This document shows, in pieces, positions 1-6,711 of a DNA stretch of 7,807 nt (position 1 is its first letter; each line of letters begins with the position of its first letter). Both the position numbers and the translations under genes were made by a program. The DNA lies in NCBI GenBank assembly GCA_003561145.1, contig PWXL01000142.1, positions 1 through 7,807 of the forward strand. The letters run 5' to 3'. Source of the DNA: Candidatus Atribacteria bacterium. GTDB lineage: Bacteria; Atribacterota; Atribacteria; Atribacterales; Atribacteraceae. Below the pieces are notes generated by a model, which saw nothing but the letters and a program-made list of their open reading frames with translations, did not search any database and was not told where the DNA came from.

Positions 1-939
1 CTAGTGACAATGGAGGGAATTTTTGTAGCCACGGTTGAATCTTTCCGGCGGGAAGTAATGCACGAAGTGCCTGGTCTTGTACCGGATCAGGTTATTATCG
101 AACCAATGGGGAAAAACACCGCACCCTGTATAGGGCTGGCTGCGCTTCATGTGTTGCGGAAAAACCCCGACGAGGTCATGCTTGTTCTCCCCTCCGACCA
201 TCTGATAGAAAAGGCACACATCTTGAGAGAAACCCTGGCCTTTGGCATCGATATGGCAGGTCAAGATCATCTTGTCACGCTGGGGATCGTCCCCGCTTGT
301 GCCCATACCGGGTACGGCTATATCTATCGGGGTACGCATCCGGTGTGTGCAAAAGGGAAGATGCGAGCATACCCGGTGCGTGGCTTTACCGAAAAACCGG
401 ACCGGGAAACCGCTGCACGCTATCTCGCTGACGGCGAATATTTCTGGAACAGCGGCATGTTCTGCTGGAAAGCAAAGATGATCCTCTCAGAGATCGAAAA
501 ATATATGCCCGATCTTCACGCAGGCTTAGGCTCAATAGAGTCTACCCTGGGTACCCCCGGTGAACAAGAGACAACCCGGCAGGTTTTCGATGGCCTGCAG
601 AGCCAGTCCATCGACTACGGTGTACTGGAACACACCTCCCGCTGCGTCGTGATTCCCACAGATCCGGGGTGGAATGACCTCGGTTCCTGGATTTCCATGG
701 AACAAGTATTTGAACAGGACAGGTCCGGTAACAGTGTGCGAGGCCGCCACTTGGGCATTGAAACAAGCCGGTGCCTGGTAGACAGCGGAAAACCGGTGGT
801 TACCTTCGGTCTCGAAGACATTGTGATCGTGGAGCGCGATGACGTTGTCTTCGTTATGCCGAAATCCCGAAGCCAGGAAATAAAAAAGGTGATCAGGACC
901 CTGGAAGACACCCCCACTTTTCGCCAATATCTTGAGTAA
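1..939 (+). CDS. manC: Mannose-1-phosphate guanylyltransferase, 5'-truncated by window edge
   Basis: The enzyme makes GDP-mannose from mannose-1-phosphate and GTP in the cytoplasm, supplying mannose donors for polysaccharides. The frame is open from base 1. About 312 residues are present, against roughly 350 for single-domain family members, and the N-terminal nucleotide-binding GGxGTRLWPxSR signature is missing, so the true start lies upstream and the GTG at 4 and ATG at 10 are internal codons. Visible family motifs in order: EPMGKNTAP (100-126), LPSDHLI (about 187-207), FTEKPD (385-402), YFWNSGMF (439-462), DYGVLE (613-630) and GWNDLGSW (667-690). The C-terminal segment DIVIVERDDVVFVMPKSRSQ (about 820-880) is the usual end of the nucleotidyltransferase part. 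There is no room for a fused phosphomannose isomerase domain, so this is the short, monofunctional form. The family call is firm. That it serves the downstream synthase is inference from position only, and a 264-base gap separates them. Confidence 0.95.
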   Translation, partial: LVTMEGIFVATVESFRREVMHEVPGLVPDQVIIEPMGKNTAPCIGLAALHVLRKNPDEVMLVLPSDHLIEKAHILRETLAFGIDMAGQDHLVTLGIVPACAHTGYGYIYRGTHPVCAKGKMRAYPVRGFTEKPDRETAARYLADGEYFWNSGMFCWKAKMILSEIEKYMPDLHAGLGSIESTLGTPGEQETTRQVFDGLQSQSIDYGVLEHTSRCVVIPTDPGWNDLGSWISMEQVFEQDRSGNSVRGRHLGIETSRCLVDSGKPVVTFGLEDIVIVERDDVVFVMPKSRSQEIKKVIRTLEDTPTFRQYLE

Positions 940-946
940 GATATTG
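925..946 (+). terminator. Hairpin overlapping the manC stop codon, possible weak terminator
   Basis: CAATATCTT (925-933) and AAGATATTG (938-946) form a perfect 9-bp stem closed by a GAGT loop. The TAA stop codon of manC (937-939) lies within it. It is followed by CTTTATC, so the T-tract is short and the stem is A/T-rich. It could be a weak intrinsic terminator or an mRNA 3'-end stabiliser. The structure is seen directly; the function is inferred. Confidence 0.4.
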
Positions 947-987
947 CTTTATCAGGCAAAACATCAGAAACGACTGAACATCCTTGC

Positions 988-1023
988 ACCTGCAGGTATT
1001 GTACAGTACACTTTCAGTATAAT
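988..1023 (+). promoter_or_regulatory. Two small palindromes followed by a TATAAT hexamer, candidate promoter/operator
   Basis: ACCTGCAGGT (988-997) is a perfect 10-base palindrome. TGTAC-A-GTACA (1000-1010) is an 11-base inverted repeat with one central base. A perfect TATAAT follows at 1018-1023. No good -35 hexamer lies at the usual distance: TTGTAC at 999-1004 leaves only 13 bases. If this is a promoter it may depend on an activator or use an alternative sigma factor. The inverted repeats would be natural protein-binding sites. This is the only gap in the window, so a promoter for the synthase operon is expected here. Confidence 0.25.
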
Positions 1024-1084
1024 CTTTACCATTTGTTACCGCGCAGTTGAGTATCCAACTTTCCCTTGGCATAATGAAAAAACA

Positions 1085-1118
1085 CCTCCTGGACCCTTTA
1101 TAAAAAAGGAGCAGGAGG
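1085..1118 (-). terminator. GC-rich hairpin with a T-tract on the minus strand
   Basis: CCTCCTG (1085-1091) pairs with CAGGAGG (1112-1118). An inner stem CCTTT/AAAGG (1095-1099 with 1105-1109) is separated from it by a small internal loop. On the plus strand the hairpin is followed by GGAAA, not a T-run. On the minus strand it is followed, after two bases, by six T residues (complement of 1077-1082). By form it is therefore an intrinsic terminator for leftward transcription, although no minus-strand gene is visible to its right. Read on the plus strand it is simply a stable leader hairpin. Confidence 0.4.
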
Positions 1119-1139
1119 GGAAATAGGTACAAGGGAAGC

Positions 1140-1177
1140 TGGTTGCCGGCGGAAAAAGAAAGCCGGGGAAATCACCA
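1140..1177 (+). promoter_or_regulatory. Leader hairpin upstream of the BcsB-family gene
   Basis: CCGGC (1146-1150) and GCCGG (1162-1166) form a 5-bp GC stem. Its 11-base loop, GGAAAAAGAAA, is entirely purine. A further TGGT/ACCA pairing (1140-1143 with 1174-1177) could extend it across an asymmetric internal loop. The element lies about 20 bases upstream of the ribosome binding site and could affect translation or mRNA stability. I do not recognise a known riboswitch in it. Confidence 0.25.
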
Positions 1178-1203
1178 TACATCCATCGGAGGTACCAACT
1201 GGT

Positions 1204-3411
1204 ATGCATAAGATTACAGGTATGATCATTTGCCTTTTCCTGGCATGTCTTGTCCAAACGGTTCCATCTTCCGCCCAAGATTGGAAAGATATAGAGTGGA
1301 GTTTCAGCAGGGATTTGGGCATGACCCAAAACCTCAGGTTAACCGGTTTGACTCCTTCGGCCACAGTGTACCTTCCCAATCTCTCGGGCATCGATTGGAA
1401 TCAGAGCTTCTTGAATCTTGGTATCTGGTTTTCGGAAATCCTGCATCCTGAATCATCCTTGGCGATATTCATGAACGATGAGTTGATCTATACCCAAAAC
1501 CTGCAAAGGCTTCCGCTCCGACCCGGACGTCCGGGCACTCTCCGAATTCCCCTTAATCTATTTTCGCCTTCTCCGGGAGAACACATGGTGAAGGTGGAAA
1601 TCAAACCTACACTTTTCATCAGCCAAAATCATTGTGAAGACCTTGCCAGTGGAAATCTATGGATGGTACTCATGAAGGAAAGTCATTTTCTGCTCAACGT
1701 ACTGAGCCGGGATATGCCGGCTTCCATTGATGATTTTCTCCTGTTTCCATCACATGCGTTTGAGATCGTTTTACCAGAAGAAGAGTGGACAAAAGAGATA
1801 CTCACTGCTTACCACAAGCTTATGAGTTTTCTTCATCGTTTGCATGCCGCAACACCCCGGGAGATCTCAACAATGCTCTATGATGAAATGACCACAGAGG
1901 AAAAACAGGACCAGAGCAAAAGGCGGATGTATCTCCGATCCAACTCGACCCGGGATTACCATTTACAGGGAAACCGGCTGTACCTGACTCCAGAGGGAGT
2001 TGACGGCCTGGTATCACCGTATCGGGCTGCCATGACCGGTAGAAGCGGGAGTGTACAACTGAAGCCGGGTTTTCTTTCCACTTATTCACCCCGCCTGAGC
2101 TTCCAAGACCTTGGAGCCGGAAACCTCCATTTTCAGGGAATCGGCGAAATGAGAACACGCATATATTTTGCATCATCTGATCTTGGTGGTGTCCCGGAAT
2201 CACTTCATCTTCATCTCTTTGAAAACATTATGATGCCTTTTACGGAATCCGGGGGAGACGGGTTCATGAAAATATTGTTCAACGAGCAAATCGTTCTGAC
2301 CAGGCGGTTACCAGATACCCCCACCGGATCGCTTTCCCGAAGGATTATTGACCTGTCTGATCATGAGATACAGAGGGAAAATACACTTGAATTCGTTTTT
2401 TCCTATTTCCCTGTAGAAGGAAAGTGCCGGGCCGGGACCGCCCCCCTGGAAGCTTTTCTTTCCGGTGATTCCTTTCTTGATTACCATGGAAAACAACCGC
2501 TTTCTGATCCATTGACCATGCAAGATGTCCCAACTGCCTTCTGGGGAAAGGGACATGTAATCCTTCCCGAGCAATACACCGTACAGGATATCAAAGCAGC
2601 AGCGCTTCTTGCCTCTACCCTGCGCAGTTTAGACACTACACCCCTTTCCTTCGAGGTGTTTGATACACAGGAAGGCATGGAGCTCTTTTTTCAAAAGCAA
2701 GGATGGCTTACCGGTTTCGGAAGGCTCTCTTTCGTTGAGGTGTCTTCTTTTATATCCCCATGGCAAGAGCTTGCCCGCATTCCCGCCCGCGTCCGGGAGC
2801 AAACGGAGGGAAAGGGTAACGGTATCAACGGCTGGAGGACCGCCTTTTCGGCAATCCTCACCGAATATGGAAAAGGTCTCTTGAGAGTCATCCAATTTCC
2901 CATTGATACCCTCTTCCCAGCTAGAGACCCCTTACCGCTTCCTGATTATTTTCTTTTTATCCGGCCGGACTTCACACTCTTTCCGGATGGTTTGTCCATC
3001 CTTCCCGAAGGTGATTCTTTGATTCTCTTTGCACATCCAGAAAACATTCCCCTGTTTACAGTCACACCAGATGAGCCACTGGCAATCCTTTCAGTGAGCC
3101 GGCAGCAGGAAAGACCTTCTCTTTTCATGACAACTCTGGGCCAAGAAGACATGGCCATGACATACTTTTTTCAACATTTCCAAGGTATGGAAACACTCCG
3201 GCAGCTCCACGGGAACGTCGTCCTTTTTACCCAGGAGGGCTGGAGCGACCTTGTTGTGAGTGATGACATCGGCTGGCAACCTGCTTCTCTACCAACCTGG
3301 ATTGACTGGTACCAGAATAACCGGATACCACTGTATATTATCCTCATTGCTCTTCTTTTTGTGTTCTGTTTGTACCTGTACTTCCGCCTTGCACATACAG
3401 GTGTTCAATAA
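1204..3411 (+). CDS. BcsB-family synthase subunit (cellulose synthase-like, membrane-anchored periplasmic protein)
   Basis: This 735-residue protein is close in length to BcsB, the extracytoplasmic partner of cellulose synthase BcsA that receives and guides the emerging glycan and is needed for synthase activity. Residues 1-24 are a signal peptide (HK, hydrophobic core, SSA before Q25). Domains follow the BcsB order: a first carbohydrate-binding-like beta domain (about 40-165, ending with H143-C144-E145-D146 and a typical LW...SHFLL strand); a first flavodoxin-like domain opening with HAFEIVLPE (about 183-191); a second beta domain (about 300-425, with C408 near its end); and a second flavodoxin-like domain opening with VILPEQYTVQDIKAAALLA (about 450-470). 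One C-terminal membrane helix spans about 708-727, where BcsB contacts BcsA. ATG 1204 is preceded by GGAGG at 1188-1192 (11-base spacer), and it gives a complete signal peptide with its basic residue. The glycosyltransferase start is one base after the stop, so the two are co-transcribed. The family call is strong; cellulose as the product is not shown. Confidence 0.88.
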   Translation: MHKITGMIICLFLACLVQTVPSSAQDWKDIEWSFSRDLGMTQNLRLTGLTPSATVYLPNLSGIDWNQSFLNLGIWFSEILHPESSLAIFMNDELIYTQNLQRLPLRPGRPGTLRIPLNLFSPSPGEHMVKVEIKPTLFISQNHCEDLASGNLWMVLMKESHFLLNVLSRDMPASIDDFLLFPSHAFEIVLPEEEWTKEILTAYHKLMSFLHRLHAATPREISTMLYDEMTTEEKQDQSKRRMYLRSNSTRDYHLQGNRLYLTPEGVDGLVSPYRAAMTGRSGSVQLKPGFLSTYSPRLSFQDLGAGNLHFQGIGEMRTRIYFASSDLGGVPESLHLHLFENIMMPFTESGGDGFMKILFNEQIVLTRRLPDTPTGSLSRRIIDLSDHEIQRENTLEFVFSYFPVEGKCRAGTAPLEAFLSGDSFLDYHGKQPLSDPLTMQDVPTAFWGKGHVILPEQYTVQDIKAAALLASTLRSLDTTPLSFEVFDTQEGMELFFQKQGWLTGFGRLSFVEVSSFISPWQELARIPARVREQTEGKGNGINGWRTAFSAILTEYGKGLLRVIQFPIDTLFPARDPLPLPDYFLFIRPDFTLFPDGLSILPEGDSLILFAHPENIPLFTVTPDEPLAILSVSRQQERPSLFMTTLGQEDMAMTYFFQHFQGMETLRQLHGNVVLFTQEGWSDLVVSDDIGWQPASLPTWIDWYQNNRIPLYIILIALLFVFCLYLYFRLAHTGVQ

Positions 3412-3412
3412 G

Positions 3413-5302
3413 ATGAAGACCCCGCACAAACATTCAGACAAAGCCGCCTCTCTCAAGCCTTTGGGTGAACTACTGGTGGAGAAAGAACTGATCAGCCAGG
3501 AGCAACTCCAGGAAGCATTGTCCCTGCAACAGGAAAGCGGAAGTCTCCTGGGGGAAATCATAGTCGCCCAAGGATGGATCAAACCGGTCTTTCTGTACCA
3601 GACTATCGCAGAGCAGACAGAACTCGACTATGCAGGACATGAACTCGAACAATTGATATACCAGGTGGACCGTTCGCTTCTGGACCGTTTTAACCCGGAG
3701 CAAATGAGCCGGTTCGTCTTTTTCCCCCTGAAGAGCGGAGCGGGTAACATCGAAATTCTCACCGCGTTTCCCAATGATCCAGCTCTTGATGCACTTTTTA
3801 ACGAACATTTCCCCGGATACAGTATTGAAAAAAAGCTGGTAACTCCCTACGAAGTGGATTGGCTGGTTTATTTCTTTTTTCAGGACGCGATCTTATCAGA
3901 AGCAACCACGGGGCTTTTGTACCGCAATCCGGCTGAATCAGCTGCCAGGGTGTTTACCGGACAGCAGATCATAGGTTTTTTTGTCTGTGCCGCTCTTGTT
4001 CTCAGCTGGGCATTTGTCTCTCCACGTTTTGCTTTCCTCTTCTTGTTTACCGTATTCAATTGTTTTTATTTTTTGAACATCCTTTTCAAATTCGTGCTGA
4101 GCCTGGCCGGTGCCGGATACAAGGCGGGAGAACACATTAGCGAAGATGAAATCGAGGGTCTCCGGCAAGATCAGCTTCCTGTATATACCATTCTTCTGCC
4201 ACTCTACCGGGAACCGTCATCTGTCGTCCAACAGTTGACCCACTCAATTCAAAAGATGGATTACCCACTGGAAAAACTCGATGTCATATATCTCATCGAG
4301 AAAGATGACCGGGAAACCCTGGAAGCTTGCCATGCCGCACGTCCCCCCTACACTGTCCGGTTCCTCGTCGTTCCACCGGGACTTCCTAAAACAAAGCCCA
4401 GGGCTTGCAACTTTGGCCTGACCTTTGCCCGGGGTGAATTTCTGACCATATTCGACGCCGAAGACATGCCGGAACCAACACAGCTCAAAAAAGCGGTTCT
4501 CGCTTTTCGCCGTCATTCTCCAAACTACGCTTGTTTCCAGGCTGCACTCAACTATTACAATCACAGCCAAAACTTCCTGACCCGTCTGTTCACACTTGAA
4601 TACTCCTATTGGTTCGACTTCATGCTACCCGGTCTTTTTGCTCTCAACCTTCCCATACCCCTGGGAGGAACCTCCAACCACTTTCGAACCACCGTCCTGC
4701 GGGAACTGGGGGGATGGGACCCTTTCAACGTAACCGAGGACGCTGACTTGGGTATGCGGGCCAGCTACCGGGGGTACAAAATCGGGGTATTCAATTCCAC
4801 CACTTACGAAGAAGCCAACAGCAGAATCACCAACTGGATCAGGCAGCGATCCCGCTGGCTCAAGGGATATCTTCAGACCTTCCTGGTCCACAACCGCCGC
4901 CCCCTGCACGTGTTAGGCGCTTCTGGATGGAAAGGTTGGTTTACCCTCCAGTTCTTTATAGGGGGAACCACTATCGGACAGGCTGCTTCTCTCGTCTTGT
5001 GGGGGCTATTCACCTTCTGGCTGGTGACCCGTGCCGGCTTTTTCGTACCGCATATTCCTGCACCTGTTCTCTATATTGGGTCTTTCAACCTTTTTTTCGG
5101 GAATTTCCTGGGGATATATCTCTCCATGCTCGCTGTCTTCCGCCGAGGGTCTTACAGCCTTACCGCTTATGCCCTGCTCAATCCCCTGTATTGGCTTCTG
5201 GCTTCGGTTGCTGCATGGAAAGCTGTATATCAACTTTTTTCCCGTCCTTTTTACTGGGAAAAAACAGACCATGGCCTCAACCAGCAAGGATCCCGACAAT
5301 GA
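3413..5302 (+). CDS. Membrane family-2 glycosyltransferase with N-terminal MshEN/GspE-N type domain
   Basis: This 629-residue processive-type GT2 synthase probably polymerises a beta-linked polysaccharide from a nucleotide sugar on the cytoplasmic face and extrudes it. Residues 16-68 show the MshEN layout: two 24-residue repeats (16-39 and 45-68) with a 5-residue spacer, each with LGE near its start and Q at its end. The rest of a GspE-N-like domain continues to about 180 and ends in the characteristic LYRNPAESA. Two membrane helices (about 186-203 and 206-232) precede the catalytic domain (about 255-500). That domain contains E296-K-D-D, DAED (348-351, the DxD metal site), TED (441-443, catalytic base) and QRSRW (478-482, the QxxRW acceptor motif). 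Three or four helices follow (about 510-538, 548-576, 582-609), ending in FYWEKTDHG. There is no C-terminal PilZ domain. ATG 3413 follows AGGTG (3399-3403); the open frame further upstream is a shadow of the preceding gene. The stop overlaps the next start as ATGA. Similar GT2/MshEN pairing is known in NfrB, with the domains in the opposite order. The sugar used is unknown. Confidence 0.9.
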   Translation: MKTPHKHSDKAASLKPLGELLVEKELISQEQLQEALSLQQESGSLLGEIIVAQGWIKPVFLYQTIAEQTELDYAGHELEQLIYQVDRSLLDRFNPEQMSRFVFFPLKSGAGNIEILTAFPNDPALDALFNEHFPGYSIEKKLVTPYEVDWLVYFFFQDAILSEATTGLLYRNPAESAARVFTGQQIIGFFVCAALVLSWAFVSPRFAFLFLFTVFNCFYFLNILFKFVLSLAGAGYKAGEHISEDEIEGLRQDQLPVYTILLPLYREPSSVVQQLTHSIQKMDYPLEKLDVIYLIEKDDRETLEACHAARPPYTVRFLVVPPGLPKTKPRACNFGLTFARGEFLTIFDAEDMPEPTQLKKAVLAFRRHSPNYACFQAALNYYNHSQNFLTRLFTLEYSYWFDFMLPGLFALNLPIPLGGTSNHFRTTVLRELGGWDPFNVTEDADLGMRASYRGYKIGVFNSTTYEEANSRITNWIRQRSRWLKGYLQTFLVHNRRPLHVLGASGWKGWFTLQFFIGGTTIGQAASLVLWGLFTFWLVTRAGFFVPHIPAPVLYIGSFNLFFGNFLGIYLSMLAVFRRGSYSLTAYALLNPLYWLLASVAAWKAVYQLFSRPFYWEKTDHGLNQQGSRQ

Positions 5303-6711
5303 AACCTTGGCTGACTCTCCTGCTCGCCGTTCTGTTTTTCTGTTTCTTCTTTCTTTTCAGTACATCACTTTGGAGCAACCTGTTGGTTTCCGAAGAAACC
5401 TTATTTCTTCTCTACCAGTCCCGCGCACTCACAATGCCCTCCATGGGCGGAGCCGCAACCTCTCTGCTTGTCTACCCTTCTCTTCCCTTTTTCGGTACAT
5501 TTCTTTTTCCAAACCCTGTTCTTTATTCCGCTTTGCTCGGAGCTGTGCTGGCCGTTGTTGTGATTCTGCTCGTCCAGCAGAAGGTTACTTCAACTTCTTT
5601 TCAAGTCCTGCTCGCCGCTGCAGTGCTTTTCTCTCCCGCTTTTCTTGTAGACCTCGTTCAACAGCATGTCAATCTTCTTTTTTATTCCCTTCTTCTTCTT
5701 GCCGCTCTTTTCCTGCTCCGGTACCGGGAAACGTCCGGTGTCCAGAACTGCTTCCTGATGGGTCTTTGCCTGGGAACAGCCGTGTACTGCAGGTGGGAAA
5801 CATGGTGGGTCACACCGCTCTTTCTCTTGGCTCTGGTTCTTTTTTTCAGGGAAGAAGGCATCGGGAAACTGGGTTCCCTTATCCTGGTCACTTTTTTTCC
5901 CCTGGCCTTTTTCAGTGGAGTTCTTTTTTTCATCAACTGGGTGTCCAGTGGAAACCCCCTTTTCTTTTTAAGGGATTCTCCCTTCAGTTATCACGCCCTG
6001 CGTGGTTCTCCGCTTCCTTTTCCTGAACTCCACATGTTTCTCAGATGGTTGCGTTCGTCCTGGCCTGCACTTATACCTTTCCTGGCACTTTTTTTCCACG
6101 ACCGGCTGCGGGCTCTTTTCGCCGCGGGGTTTCTCTTCATCAGTTTCTGGGTTACTGGTGGAATTCCTCTTGATACTTCTTCTGCTTCCCTGACTCTTTC
6201 CCTACCCTTTCTGTTTCCGGTACGCTCGGGGACATTTTTCCGAACAGTGTTCCTGATCCTTTTACTGGTTGGATTGGCTCTTGGTTGGTGGCGAGCAACC
6301 GGCGCAGATTCTCCTTTCACCGTCCCCCCGGACCAATATGCCCTGGAGTACCCCGCCGGGAAATCATTCGAATATCACTCCATACAAAATCTTTTCCCAG
6401 ATGACTCAGTTATCCTGGTAATCGACCGGGATTATCATTTTCTGGCAACCTGGAGTTCCTTGTCCCACATCGTTGTTCCGGAACACAGACTATACACCTT
6501 CTATCTGTTCAATCCAGGATCCCTGGTGGATTATTTGATTATCAACCGTGAACGGGAACCACCGGTTTCCTTTAGCGGATTTTCCCGAATATGGAAGGGG
6601 CGTTTCCTTGAAATTTTTGTCAATGAGCATTCTCGTTATCTTCATGTTTCTGGCTCTTTCCCTTTCCCTTGTTACAAGGGCGGAAAATACTCCACCACTG
6701 GCCGTGGGTGA
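5299..6711 (+). CDS. Polytopic membrane protein, GT-C glycosyltransferase-like
   Basis: This 470-residue integral membrane protein is very rich in Phe and Leu. It has one N-terminal helix (about 5-24), an acidic pair E32-E33 just after it, then roughly eight to ten further hydrophobic segments up to about 330, and a soluble tail from about 335. The acidic pair in the first outer loop, the phrase INWVSSGNPLFF, and the many-helix-plus-tail layout resemble GT39/ArnT-like GT-C enzymes, which move sugars from a polyprenyl-phosphate donor on the outer face of the membrane. No motif is decisive, so a flippase-like or accessory membrane protein remains possible. The start at 5299 overlaps the preceding stop by four bases (ATGA), with AAGGA at 5286-5290 and an 8-base spacer, indicating translational coupling. 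The longer upstream frame is rejected because it runs through the conserved end of the glycosyltransferase. The last 34 codons overlap the next gene, and that tail (ending GGKYSTTGRG) does not look like conserved protein. Confidence 0.6.
   Translation: MKPWLTLLLAVLFFCFFFLFSTSLWSNLLVSEETLFLLYQSRALTMPSMGGAATSLLVYPSLPFFGTFLFPNPVLYSALLGAVLAVVVILLVQQKVTSTSFQVLLAAAVLFSPAFLVDLVQQHVNLLFYSLLLLAALFLLRYRETSGVQNCFLMGLCLGTAVYCRWETWWVTPLFLLALVLFFREEGIGKLGSLILVTFFPLAFFSGVLFFINWVSSGNPLFFLRDSPFSYHALRGSPLPFPELHMFLRWLRSSWPALIPFLALFFHDRLRALFAAGFLFISFWVTGGIPLDTSSASLTLSLPFLFPVRSGTFFRTVFLILLLVGLALGWWRATGADSPFTVPPDQYALEYPAGKSFEYHSIQNLFPDDSVILVIDRDYHFLATWSSLSHIVVPEHRLYTFYLFNPGSLVDYLIINREREPPVSFSGFSRIWKGRFLEIFVNEHSRYLHVSGSFPFPCYKGGKYSTTGRG
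6593..6600 (+). promoter_or_regulatory. Ribosome binding site that decides a TTG start
   Basis: GGAAGGGG (6593-6600) lies 7 bases before the TTG at 6608, which is ideal spacing. The only nearby in-frame ATG, at 6623, is 22 bases away, too far for this site, and has no site of its own. The TTG start also supplies the lysine expected at the front of the signal peptide. Confidence 0.65.

Noticed and set aside
945..1000. AGGCAAAACATCAGAAACGA stretch as a c-di-GMP-I (GEMM) riboswitch, attractive given the c-di-GMP theme
   Set aside because: Only a loose likeness to the conserved AxxGxxAAACC and GAAA parts. The GACGCAAAGC core and the GC-rich tetraloop-receptor arm are absent.
932..1126. A 64-codon plus-strand open frame in the manC-bcsB gap
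   Set aside because: No ribosome binding site at its start, it begins inside the manC stop-codon hairpin, and it covers the inverted repeats; the composition looks non-coding.
3260..3412. Earlier start for the glycosyltransferase within the BcsB-family gene
   Set aside because: The extra 51 residues are an out-of-phase reading of the BcsB C-terminal helix. ATG 3413 has a ribosome binding site and leads directly into the MshEN domain.
4927..5298. N-terminal extension of the GT-C-like gene to an ATG at 4927
   Set aside because: It would overlap about 370 bases of conserved glycosyltransferase sequence, whereas ATG 5299 has AAGGA at 8 bases and an ATGA coupling.
5031..6026. A 331-codon plus-strand open frame across the glycosyltransferase/GT-C-like junction
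   Set aside because: It runs out of phase through the conserved C-terminal end of the glycosyltransferase and the membrane helices of the next gene. Its Ser/Phe/Leu/Pro-rich product is what T/C-rich membrane-protein DNA gives in another frame, and it has no convincing ribosome binding site.
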